DNA of 11,579 nt from JAABRU01 sp964505535 (GTDB taxonomy: Bacteria > Desulfobacterota > Desulfobacteria > Desulfobacterales > Desulfococcaceae). Every line of letters starts with the position of its first letter. The first letter of the stretch is position 1. Below, piece by piece: positions 1-6,630 of the stretch. Below the pieces are notes generated by a model. That model did not search any database. It had not been told where the DNA came from and saw nothing but the letters and a program-made list of their open reading frames with translations. Position numbers and translations under genes: made by a program. Location of the stretch: assembly GCA_964505535.1 (NCBI GenBank), contig CAZDIU010000164.1, positions 1-11,579 on the forward strand, in the 5' to 3' direction.

Positions 1-76
1 GCGGGAAATTTTTCCGGATGCCTGCTTTCGCAGGCATGACGTCATTCCGGCAAAAACCGGAATCCGGTGTTTCCGC
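1..76. repeat. REP-like double hairpin element
   Basis: Two strong hairpins sit side by side. ATGCCTGC/GCAGGCAT (18-25 and 30-37, 4-nt loop) is followed by ATTCCGG/CCGGAAT (44-50 and 57-63, 6-nt loop). The outer parts (GCGGGAAA at the start, TTTCCGC at 70-76) are also roughly complementary, so the whole block could fold as a compound structure. It lies upstream of the RNase H gene and contains no ORF. Such GC-rich palindromic units are typically intergenic, multi-copy REP/MITE-like elements. Only one copy is visible here, so the repeat nature is inferred from its form. The element may start before the window. Confidence 0.5.
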
Positions 77-151
77 AAAACAGATTGAAGAACCAAAAAT
101 GAAATGGAATTTGCTGCTGAAATTTTTTAATGCAATGAAAAACGGGGAACC

Positions 152-898
152 ATGAGCGATCAGATCGTGGAAAAAGACGGAAAATTCTGGAAACGGATGC
201 TGTTTAAAAAAAACAGGGTGTGGGTGGCAGCGAATCCGGAAGGAAAACCGCTGGTGGAAAACGGAAAATGCCTGATCCGGTATCAACTGGATCAGGATTA
301 TCAGTACCTTGCCCTTGTGAGAAATATTCATCCGTTGGGAAAAGGGCAGTCTGAGAAAAATGAAAAGGCCGGATCGCATCCCCCTTCTCCGCGGCTTTCT
401 CCATCCGGGCCTTCCCCTAAAAAAATTAGCAGGACAAAAAAGGAATCTTCTGAGGATCCGGACAGGCCGGATCTCACGGATATGGAGAACGCCATCTGCA
501 TTTATACGGACGGAGCCTCATCAGGAAATCCCGGACCTTCGGGAATCGGGGTGCTCATGCGGTTCAGGGGGCATGAAAAGGAAATATCGGAATATATCGG
601 CACAGCCACCAACAATATTGCGGAACTCGAAGCCATCCGGGTGGCATTGGCACAGGTGAAAAAAAAGGATTTGCCGGTACGGGTGTTCACAGACAGCGGA
701 TATGCTTACGGTTTGCTGGTCAGGGAGTGGAAAGCACAGAAAAATGAAGAACTTGTCTCAGAAATCCGGCAGATGCTGCCCCAGTTCAGGGATTTGAAAT
801 TTGTCAAGGTAAGAGGACACGCTGGAGAGGAAGGCAATGAAAGAGCCGATTTTCTGGCCACATCCGCCATCGGAAACAGGGGAAATCCGGGCAAATGA
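152..898 (+). CDS. rnhA: Ribonuclease HI with an atypical N-terminal domain
   Basis: Endonuclease that cuts the RNA strand of RNA-DNA hybrids (R-loops, primers) in the cytoplasm. The C-terminal half (about residues 113-240) is a complete RNase H fold. The metal-binding residues are D120 (in IYTDGASSGNPGP), E158 (NNIAELEAI), D181 (FTDSGYA) and D233 (NERAD), with the mobile-loop histidine H223 (RGHAGEEGNERAD). Residues 1-62 form a separate small, aromatic and basic domain (KFWKRMLFKK, NRVWVAANPEG, IRYQLDQDYQYLALV). I do not recognise it, and it does not look like the usual hybrid-binding domain of long RNases H1. A low-complexity S/P/K linker (about 63-110) joins the two. At 248 aa the protein is about 90 residues longer than E. 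coli RNase HI. ATG at 152 follows a modest GGGGAA ribosome site. Catalytic assignment is firm; the N-terminal role is unknown. Confidence 0.9.
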   Translation: MSDQIVEKDGKFWKRMLFKKNRVWVAANPEGKPLVENGKCLIRYQLDQDYQYLALVRNIHPLGKGQSEKNEKAGSHPPSPRLSPSGPSPKKISRTKKESSEDPDRPDLTDMENAICIYTDGASSGNPGPSGIGVLMRFRGHEKEISEYIGTATNNIAELEAIRVALAQVKKKDLPVRVFTDSGYAYGLLVREWKAQKNEELVSEIRQMLPQFRDLKFVKVRGHAGEEGNERADFLATSAIGNRGNPGK

Positions 899-937
899 AA
901 AACCCTGCCTTGCGCCAGTGCAATGCAGGGTTTCCTG
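898..937. terminator. Convergent (bidirectional) terminator
   Basis: A perfect 9-bp stem AAACCCTGC (900-908) / GCAGGGTTT (925-933) encloses a second small stem TTGC/GCAA (910-913 and 920-923). It lies between two convergent genes: the RNase H gene ends at 898 and the membrane-protein gene ends at 953 on the other strand. Read on the minus strand the stem is followed by TTTTTCA, the better U-tract, so it should mainly end the minus-strand gene. The plus side has TTTCCTGTTGT. Confidence 0.75.
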
Positions 938-952
938 TTGTATGTTGAAAAA

Positions 953-1228
953 TTATGCTTTTTTCAGAGACTCAATTTCTTTTTTGAGTTCACTGATTTC
1001 CTGCTTGTATTTTTCCACATCGTCCCCGGCCGCTTCCCTGGGACTTTCTTTTTCTTTCTTCCAGGTGTCCTTCAGCTCGTCAAAGCCCAGATAGAGGGCC
1101 AATCCTCCGCCAAGCAGAAGCATTATCGGAAGACAGCCCGTCAGAATCTGCAGAAACTCCCGGAACCACACTGCCAGGCCAATGATTCCCAATACTGCTG
1201 CCACAGCGCCACCAATCAACGTTTTCAT
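953..1228 (-). CDS. Small membrane protein with C-terminal coiled coil (unknown function)
   Basis: 91-aa protein of unknown function. Residues about 3-22 (GGAVAAVLGIIGLAVWF) and about 28-48 (LTGCLPIMLLLGGGLALYLGF) are two hydrophobic segments long enough to cross the membrane. Residues about 52-91 are highly charged and end in a heptad-like coiled coil (KYKQEISELKKEIESLKKA). The first segment could also act as a signal anchor. The start is well supported: AAGGAGG (1239-1245) lies 10 bases before the ATG. The gene faces the RNase H gene and ends at a shared hairpin. It lies 43 bases downstream of the possible small ORF 1272-1484 on the same strand and may be transcribed with it. I cannot assign a family. 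Confidence 0.8.
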   Translation of the reverse strand: MKTLIGGAVAAVLGIIGLAVWFREFLQILTGCLPIMLLLGGGLALYLGFDELKDTWKKEKESPREAAGDDVEKYKQEISELKKEIESLKKA

Positions 1229-1271
1229 AAAAAATCATCCTCCTTTTGATTCTTCAGTTGAAACAATACGA

Positions 1272-1484
1272 TTATCCCCCACATAAACAACAACAGGTCT
1301 CTGAAAAAAACTTTTCTGCCGTACCCGGTCGGACATGCATTTCTGTTTTATACAATTTTCCTTCCGCTGTCATCCAAAAAAATATTTTTTCAACACCTGC
1401 CGGATCCCTTATGGTGTTCTCAATCACATGCGATCCCGCTTCTTTTCTCTTCATAACGGCCTCTGCCCGGTCAGAGACTGTCAT
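1272..1484 (-). CDS. Hypothetical 70-aa protein
   Basis: A 70-codon ORF with protein-like composition (VIENTIRDPAGVEKIFFW, LYKTEMHVRPGTAEKFF) that ends with an unusual cysteine/glycine tail, CCCLCGG. GGAAAG lies about 5 bases before the ATG at 1484, so a ribosome site is possible but not strong. The frame is closed upstream by a TAA near 1529 with no other ATG between. It is followed 43 bases downstream by the membrane-protein gene on the same strand. A plus-strand ORF covers the same bases, but its peptide is less protein-like and has no good ribosome site. No family is recognised. The CC/C tail could bind metal, but that is speculation. Confidence 0.45.
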   Translation of the reverse strand: MTVSDRAEAVMKRKEAGSHVIENTIRDPAGVEKIFFWMTAEGKLYKTEMHVRPGTAEKFFSETCCCLCGG

Positions 1485-1630
1485 CCGTCTTTCCGGACAC
1501 CGGTTGCATATGCCTGAATATATTTTTTAAGAATTCAATTGAATCAAGCATTTCTGCAAATATCACAAGAAATTTTGTAACGCAAGCTTAATTTTGTCTC
1601 ACCGGGTATTTATTCCCGTTTTGGGCTGTT

Positions 1631-1666
1631 TTATTTGCAACAGCCTGAATATGCTTTTATTTTCAT
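1631..1666 (-). CDS. Possible 11-codon leader peptide or gene remnant (MKIKAYSGCCK)
   Basis: A very short ORF, MKIKAYSGCCK, is preceded by a textbook ribosome site AGGAGG (1673-1678) six bases before its ATG (1666). Its last codons and stop form one side of a 7-bp hairpin, GGCTGTT/AACAGCC (1624-1630 and 1639-1645). The arrangement resembles a leader peptide, but the hairpin has no U-tract on the minus strand. The SGCCK motif after a short beta-like start also recalls the first residues of small thioredoxin-fold proteins, so it could be a broken gene. The next ORF on this strand starts at 1484. Whether it is translated is unknown. Confidence 0.25.
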   Translation of the reverse strand: MKIKAYSGCCK

Positions 1667-1728
1667 GGTTAACCTCCTGAAAAATAAAATATTGCCAACC
1701 CACTGACATTCTGTTATTCTAATAAAAT

Positions 1729-1757
1729 TTGACAGATTCCCTTCAAATCGATACAAC
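1729..1757 (+). promoter_or_regulatory. Candidate sigma-70 promoter
   Basis: Perfect -35 TTGACA (1729-1734), 17-base spacer, then TACAAC (1752-1757; four of six match TATAAT). It points toward plsB, 300 bases downstream, but a hairpin with T-rich 3' side lies between. It could therefore drive plsB by read-through, or a short RNA ending near 1975. Confidence 0.35.
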
Positions 1758-1943
1758 TTGAAGTTGTCCCGGTCAGTCCGGAATTTCTGCTTTTCTGTCA
1801 TGGCTGAAAACCGGAACACGGTGTTTTTGAATTGTTGCAGACTTCAGTTTACGCCGAAGTGACTGTGGGACTTTTTACAGGACTGTCAGAGAGTGTTCAT
1901 GATCTTCAGTTTGAGGTTCCGCCCAGGCTGGTATCAAGAAAAT

Positions 1944-1973
1944 AAAATCAGCAAAACCATACTGCTGAATTTT
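1944..1973. terminator. Candidate terminator hairpin in the plsB leader region
   Basis: AAAATCAGCA (1944-1953) pairs with TGCTGAATTTT (1963-1973) through ten base pairs and one bulged A, with a 9-nt loop. T-rich sequence follows on plus (TTTTATTTG) and on minus (GATTTTATTTTC), so it could act in either direction. No annotated gene ends just before it on plus. Confidence 0.4.
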
Positions 1974-2055
1974 ATTTGCTTCCGATATGCCCTGTCCGGA
2001 AAAATTGTCTTAAAACCTGTTTTTCCGATTCAACAATCCTGATAAATTTACGGAT

Positions 2056-4698
2056 GTGAAAATGTTTGCAAAAATCAGACAGACACTTGCCCGGTTTCAG
2101 GTCAGGACCGGTGAATGGACCGATGCGCTTCTGGATGGAACCCATCATCATTACCAATGTTTCTTTCCAAAGGACAGGGGAAAAATCACGGAACTGGCGC
2201 TCCGTTTCATCTTTTCCGGCATCCGGGTCAACGGAGGACAGACCCGTGCAATCCGGGAACTGCCGGAAGGCAGCATCATCGTATACGCCAACAAATACAA
2301 GAGCGATTTTGAATATTTTTTTTCCCATACCCGTTATAAACAGGAGGGGCTGCCGGTTCCGGAAATCGGATTTGACTACAAATTCTTCTGGCTTCAGCCC
2401 ATTTCCCGGATTTTCAAAATTCTTTTGTCCCATACAGTCTATTTTCTGAAAAATTTCGGTTTTCCGAATCCCTACAGCAGCGGTTATCTCCGGGATGAAC
2501 TGAAAAACGGAAGAGCGGCTTTTCTTTCCCTGGTGGAGGACAGAGGGTTTTATCTGCGCTTTGTCAAGGAAAAGACAGATCCCCTGCGCTATCTTATCGA
2601 AATGCAAAGGGAAACAGATCGTCCGATATACATTGTTCCCCAACTGATTTTCTACAGCAAAAAACCCCGCCGCGCCACTCCCGGACTGATGGACATTTTC
2701 TTCGGGTCAGAGGAAAATCCCGGGAGAATCCGCCGACTGATTATGATGCTGCGCCACAATGAAAATATCTTTGTGGAAGTGTCCGAACCACTGAATCTCA
2801 AGGATTTTATTGGACGCAAGCTCTACCGGGAACTGAATGCTGAAGAGCAGTCCCTGCTGCTTCGGCGTCAGCTTCTGGTGCAGATCAACCGGCACCGCCA
2901 GAGCATTACCGGGCCTCTGCTCAAATCCAGAGCTGAGATAAAGGAAAATATTCTGACCAATAACCGGCTGCGCACTTTTATGGAAAATTACGCGGAGACC
3001 CGGAAAATTTCTGTCCGGAAAGTCCGCAAAGAGGCTGACGGATACATTGATGAAATTGCTGCCCGGTACAGTCTGGGCCTGATTCAGGTTTTCTCCATAG
3101 TGCTGAAATGGGTTTTCGGCCTCATGTTTGAGGGAATTTCCGTAAACACGGATATGCTGAACCGAATCCGGAGTCTTTCCCGCCGGGGGCCCATTGTTTT
3201 TGTGCCCTGTCACAAAAGCCATATAGACTATCTGGTGCTTTCTTATCTCATGTACAACAATAATATGCCCTGTCCCCATATTGCCGCGGGAAAAAATCTC
3301 TCTTTCTGGCCCCTTGGCCCCATTTTCAGGAATGCAGGTGCGTTTTTCATCCGCCGGACTTTCAAAGGCGCTGTTCTCTATTCCAAAGTCTTCTCCGAAT
3401 ATGTCTTTAAACTCCTGGAAGAAGGGTTCAACATTGAATTTTTCATTGAAGGCGGCAGAAGCCGTACCGGCAAACTGCTGCAGCCCAAACTGGGTTTTCT
3501 CTCCATTCTTCTCAATGCCTATAAAAGCGGCGCATGTGAGGATTTGATTTTTGTACCGGTTTTCATTGGTTATGACCGGGTTCCTGAGGAGGGTTCCTAT
3601 CTGCGGGAACTGGAAGGGGGGCAGAAAAAACCCGAAGACCTCAAGCAGGTGATCAGTGCCCGGAAAGTTCTCAGAAAACGCTACGGCAGAATCTACATCC
3701 GCTTCCACGAAGGAATTGTCATGTCTGAACTGCTCGAGGAAGAGGACATGCATGCCGGGGAAATGAGCTCCAAGGAGATGAATACCCTCTGCCGCAGTCT
3801 GGGACACAGACTTATCAGTTCCATTGATCAGGTCAGTGTCATCACCCCCCACGCCATTGTGGCCGCAGCGATTCTCAATGGCGGGAAACCCCGTCTCTCC
3901 CGTGCCTCGCTGCTGGATGATATCCAGACCTATATGAATTACCTGGTTTTCAGGAATATGCAGATGGCTGACACCCTGCTGGTGGATCATATCCGGGCTT
4001 CGGATTATGTGATTGAAAACTATATTCAGCGGAAATTCATAGAATTCACAGACAGCGAAGAAGGGGAGGAATCCGAAAAACGGTTTGTCATCAACCCGGC
4101 CCGACGGTCCGCACTGGAATATTACAAAAACAACTGTGTCACAGCCTTTGCGCCTGCTGCCTTCACCGCTCTGTCCATTCTGGAAAAGGACGCATTCCAG
4201 TTCAGCGGTTCCGATCTGTATGCAGGCTATATTTTTCTCCAGGATTTTTTCTCCAATGAGTTTTCCTCGGATCCGGACAAAATGCCGGAGCATCATGTGC
4301 ATAAAAGTATCAAGGCATTTATCAATGAGGCGATTCTCATGCCGCATCCCACGCTGCCGGACCGGTACAATCTGACATCCGCTGGTTTCAGAAAACTGAA
4401 ACTCTTTGCGGGATTTCTCAGCGCGTATTTTGAATCCTACTGGGTTGCCCTGCATTTTTTCATCCGCTATCCCAGAGATTTTGTGGAAGCAGGGGACAGG
4501 GTGAAAAAAATCCAGACCATGGGAAACCGGATGTTCAAACGAAAGGAAATCGAACGTCCTGAGGCGTTGTCTCTGATCAACTGCAAAAACGCTGTGGATT
4601 TTTTCATCTCCAAAGGCGTGAAGGGATCAGAAGATGAGGAGCAGGCTGAATTTTACAAAAAGAAAATCCGCAGATATCTGGACCTGCTGCAGATATGA
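2056..4698 (+). CDS. plsB: Glycerol-3-phosphate 1-O-acyltransferase (PlsB family)
   Basis: Transfers an acyl chain from acyl-ACP or acyl-CoA to sn-1 of glycerol-3-phosphate, giving lysophosphatidate, the first step of phospholipid synthesis at the inner membrane. All four acyltransferase blocks are present. Block I is H386-X4-D391 (PCHKSHIDYLVLSY, catalytic HX4D). Block II is GAFFIRR (428-434), block III FIEGGRSRTGK (463-473) and block IV VPVFIGYDRVPE (500-511). At 880 aa it is somewhat longer than E. coli PlsB (about 807), with long N- and C-terminal regions around the catalytic core, as in the family. The first codon is GTG at 2056. ATG at 2062 is an equally good alternative, since GGA at 2052-2054 is better spaced for it; neither has a strong ribosome site. 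A stop at 2011 bounds the frame. The stop overlaps the next ATG (ATGA, 4695-4698), so the two genes are translationally coupled. Confidence 0.93.
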   Translation: MKMFAKIRQTLARFQVRTGEWTDALLDGTHHHYQCFFPKDRGKITELALRFIFSGIRVNGGQTRAIRELPEGSIIVYANKYKSDFEYFFSHTRYKQEGLPVPEIGFDYKFFWLQPISRIFKILLSHTVYFLKNFGFPNPYSSGYLRDELKNGRAAFLSLVEDRGFYLRFVKEKTDPLRYLIEMQRETDRPIYIVPQLIFYSKKPRRATPGLMDIFFGSEENPGRIRRLIMMLRHNENIFVEVSEPLNLKDFIGRKLYRELNAEEQSLLLRRQLLVQINRHRQSITGPLLKSRAEIKENILTNNRLRTFMENYAETRKISVRKVRKEADGYIDEIAARYSLGLIQVFSIVLKWVFGLMFEGISVNTDMLNRIRSLSRRGPIVFVPCHKSHIDYLVLSYLMYNNNMPCPHIAAGKNLSFWPLGPIFRNAGAFFIRRTFKGAVLYSKVFSEYVFKLLEEGFNIEFFIEGGRSRTGKLLQPKLGFLSILLNAYKSGACEDLIFVPVFIGYDRVPEEGSYLRELEGGQKKPEDLKQVISARKVLRKRYGRIYIRFHEGIVMSELLEEEDMHAGEMSSKEMNTLCRSLGHRLISSIDQVSVITPHAIVAAAILNGGKPRLSRASLLDDIQTYMNYLVFRNMQMADTLLVDHIRASDYVIENYIQRKFIEFTDSEEGEESEKRFVINPARRSALEYYKNNCVTAFAPAAFTALSILEKDAFQFSGSDLYAGYIFLQDFFSNEFSSDPDKMPEHHVHKSIKAFINEAILMPHPTLPDRYNLTSAGFRKLKLFAGFLSAYFESYWVALHFFIRYPRDFVEAGDRVKKIQTMGNRMFKRKEIERPEALSLINCKNAVDFFISKGVKGSEDEEQAEFYKKKIRRYLDLLQI

Positions 4699-6377
4699 AG
4701 GCGCTGATTCTTGCCGCGGGACTGGGAACCCGCCTTCTTCCCTATACCCGGCATACACCCAAACCGCTTTTTCCTGTGGGGGGAAAACCCCTGCTGGAGA
4801 TTCATATAAAAAATCTGGTTTCAGCAGGATGTGAGAGCATTGTCATCAACACCCATCATCTGCATGAGCAGATTGCAGAATACCTTGCCGCACAGTCCTG
4901 GCCGGTTCCAGTCAGGGCTGTGCATGAACCCCTGATTCTGGGAACAGGCGGAGCCATCCGCAATGTCGCGGATTTCTGGGATCACCGGGCTTTTGTGGTC
5001 ATCAACAGTGATATTCTGACCGACATTGATCTCCGGAAGGTGTATGATTTTCATCTCTGCCACACCCATCCGGTGACACTCGTCCTGCACGACACACCGG
5101 AATGCAACCATGTTTCTGTGTCTGAAGAGGGATTTGTCACCGGTTTTCATGAACCTGCCGACTCCCTGCGCCGTGCCTTTACCGGCATACAGGTGCTCAA
5201 TCCCCCTGTGCTCAATTTTATTCCTTCTCATGGATTTTCCAGCAGCATTGATGTGTACCGGCAGATGCTCACCGCAGGAATGCGGATCAAAGCCTTTGAC
5301 GCGGGCAGAGCTTTCTGGCGGGATTTGGGAACGCCGGAGCGATACCGGGAGGCTGTGCGGGAAAATATGAAGGCAGAAACCTTTCGTGCGGCATTTCCCG
5401 GTCTTTCTCCCGGATATACAGAAGAAACGCGGCTGAAAGGAGACGGATCTGACCGGGAATGGCGCAGGTTCACCGGTCAGGGCAAATCCCTTGTCATGGC
5501 GGATCACGGCATTCGGATGCAGAAAAACACAGCAGCGGAATGCGATTCTTTTGTGAATATTGGCAGACATCTGCACCGGCAGGGAGCGGCTGTTCCCCGG
5601 ATTTGGCTGCATGACTGTTTTTCCGGCATGGTGTTCATGGAAGATCTGGGCGATACGCGTCTGCAGGATGCGGTTTTGCATGCGGAAAATGCAGGAATCC
5701 GGGCATTGTACCGGAAGGTGATTGATCGACTGACTGATCTGTGGCTTTGCGGAGGGGAAAATTTTGATCCGAAATGGTGCTGGCAGACCGGCCATTATGA
5801 TCGGGAACTGGTTCTGGAAAGGGAATGCCGTTATTTTTCAGACGCATTTCTGAAAGGATATGCCGGACATGCTGCCTCCCATGCGGATCTTCAGGATGAG
5901 TTTGAACATCTGGCAGACAGGATTATGGAAACTGCCTGCACCGCTTTTATGCACCGGGATATGCAGTCGCGCAATATCATGATAAAAGACGGAGAACCGT
6001 ATTTCATTGATTTTCAGGGCGGACGCATGGGGCCGATCCAGTATGATCTGGCTTCCCTGCTCATGGATCCCTATGTGCGGCTTTCCCGTGCAATGCAGCA
6101 GGAACTTCTTGATTACTGCATGGAAAAACTGTCAGAACGGATATCTTTGGATTCCGGGAAATTCCGGAGCGGTTACGCATACTGCGCGCTGTCGAGAAAT
6201 CTCCAGATACTGGCGGCATTCGCATATTTAAGCAGGGTAAAGAAAAAAACATGGTTTGAAATGCATATTCCGGCCGCATACGCGGGCCTGGTTCAGCAGC
6301 TTTCCAATGAAATCGGAAGGGAATTCCCCAAACTGCGGCGGGCAGTTGCGGACTGCGAAAAAGTGATCGCGAACTGA
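4695..6377 (+). CDS. murU-amgK: Fused MurU-like nucleotidyltransferase and AmgK-like sugar kinase
   Basis: One 560-aa chain with two enzymes. Residues 1 to about 232 are a sugar-1-phosphate nucleotidyltransferase: nucleotide loop LAAGLGTRL (6-14), K23 in PKPLFPVGGKP, GTGGAI (83-88) and metal site NSD (104-106). Residues about 245-560 are an aminoglycoside-phosphotransferase-fold kinase: GSDREWRRF near the start, catalytic loop HRDMQSRN (420-427) and metal-binding IDFQGG with D439. In Pseudomonas the separate enzymes AmgK and MurU convert MurNAc to MurNAc-1-P and then UDP-MurNAc, a peptidoglycan recycling route that bypasses MurA. The order here puts the second reaction at the N terminus. The exact sugar (MurNAc, GlcNAc or another) cannot be read from sequence. 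The gene starts inside the plsB stop and has no clear ribosome site of its own, so it depends on plsB translation. Both catalytic sites look intact. Confidence 0.82.
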   Translation: MKALILAAGLGTRLLPYTRHTPKPLFPVGGKPLLEIHIKNLVSAGCESIVINTHHLHEQIAEYLAAQSWPVPVRAVHEPLILGTGGAIRNVADFWDHRAFVVINSDILTDIDLRKVYDFHLCHTHPVTLVLHDTPECNHVSVSEEGFVTGFHEPADSLRRAFTGIQVLNPPVLNFIPSHGFSSSIDVYRQMLTAGMRIKAFDAGRAFWRDLGTPERYREAVRENMKAETFRAAFPGLSPGYTEETRLKGDGSDREWRRFTGQGKSLVMADHGIRMQKNTAAECDSFVNIGRHLHRQGAAVPRIWLHDCFSGMVFMEDLGDTRLQDAVLHAENAGIRALYRKVIDRLTDLWLCGGENFDPKWCWQTGHYDRELVLERECRYFSDAFLKGYAGHAASHADLQDEFEHLADRIMETACTAFMHRDMQSRNIMIKDGEPYFIDFQGGRMGPIQYDLASLLMDPYVRLSRAMQQELLDYCMEKLSERISLDSGKFRSGYAYCALSRNLQILAAFAYLSRVKKKTWFEMHIPAAYAGLVQQLSNEIGREFPKLRRAVADCEKVIAN

Positions 6378-6457
6378 TTTGAAAAATCGGACAGAAGGTC
6401 ACAGTGCACACGCAGATCCTTCAAAAAAACACATAATTTCAGAGGATAAAAAAACAA

Positions 6458-6490
6458 AAAGGCTTCCTGCGGCAGAACCCGGAAGCCTTT
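6458..6490. terminator. Bidirectional rho-independent terminator
   Basis: Perfect 10-bp stem AAAGGCTTCC (6458-6467) / GGAAGCCTTT (6481-6490) with a 13-nt loop, between the convergent plsB operon and tRNA-Leu. On the minus strand it is followed by TTTTTGTTTTTTT, an excellent U-tract 9 bases after the tRNA. On plus it is followed by GTTTCCTGTT, which is weaker. Confidence 0.9.
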
Positions 6491-6499
6491 GTTTCCTGT

Positions 6500-6586
6500 T
6501 GGTGCCGGGGGCGGGAATCGAACCCGCATGAAGTTGCCCTCGGAGGATTTTGAGTCCTCTGCGTCTACCAGTTTCACCACCCCGGC
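6500..6586 (-). tRNA. tRNA-Leu (anticodon CAA)
   Basis: The minus strand folds as a complete long-variable-arm tRNA. The acceptor stem is GCCGGGG/CCCCGGC, the D-loop has GG (CTGGTAGAC), and the anticodon stem GAGGA/TCCTC encloses the loop CTCAAAA. That gives anticodon CAA at 6550-6552, decoding UUG. There is an extra arm as expected for leucine tRNAs, then a T-arm GCGGG-TTCGATT-CCCGC, discriminator A and an encoded CCA (6500-6502). It has its own promoter (6602-6630) and a strong terminator (6458-6490), although read-through from purDE-tsaC is also possible. Leucine with CAA is unambiguous. Confidence 0.97.
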
Positions 6587-6601
6587 CTGATTTGTGAGGC
6601 T

Positions 6602-6630
6602 CTTATATTGAATTTATCGTTATTTGTCAA
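6602..6630 (-). promoter_or_regulatory. Promoter of tRNA-Leu inside the end of tsaC
   Basis: On the minus strand TTGACA (6625-6630, perfect -35), a 17-base spacer and TATAAG (6602-6607, five of six) lie directly before the tRNA, whose 5' end is 15 bases past the -10. The -35 box falls within the last sense codons of tsaC (Val-Asp-Lys). Spacing and sequence are near consensus, so the tRNA very probably has independent transcription. Confidence 0.8.

Larger units (their letters stand above)
1667..2055. other. Intergenic region upstream of plsB
   Basis: About 390 bases with no convincing gene. It holds a perfect TTGACA (1729-1734) with a weak -10, a small palindrome around 1755-1769 (ACAACT TGA AGTTGT), two copies of CTTCAGTTT in the 1840-1920 area, and a hairpin followed by T-rich sequence at 1944-1973. 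The distal part (1974-2055) is the plsB leader, in which I see no strong ribosome site. Confidence 0.5.

Noticed and set aside
1246..1530. 94-codon plus-strand ORF
   Set aside because: Mirror of the more protein-like minus ORF 1272-1484 and lacks a ribosome site.
1631..1819. 62-codon extension of the MKIKAYSGCCK ORF
   Set aside because: It starts with GTG at 1819 without a ribosome site, whereas an ideal AGGAGG precedes the internal ATG at 1666.
1972..2643. 223-codon ORF on the minus strand
   Set aside because: Mostly antisense to the start of plsB; the peptide is not protein-like in motif content.
2707..4455. 582-codon ORF on the minus strand
   Set aside because: It lies wholly antisense to plsB, whose motifs are complete. 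The antisense peptide has no recognisable domain and no ribosome site. It is a by-product of codon bias.
4821..5795. 324-codon ORF on the minus strand
   Set aside because: Antisense to the MurU-AmgK fusion with intact motifs on the plus strand.
6293..6580. 95-codon ORF on the minus strand starting MVKLVDAEDSK
   Set aside because: Its start is the translated body of tRNA-Leu, a well-known false gene, and it runs through the terminator.
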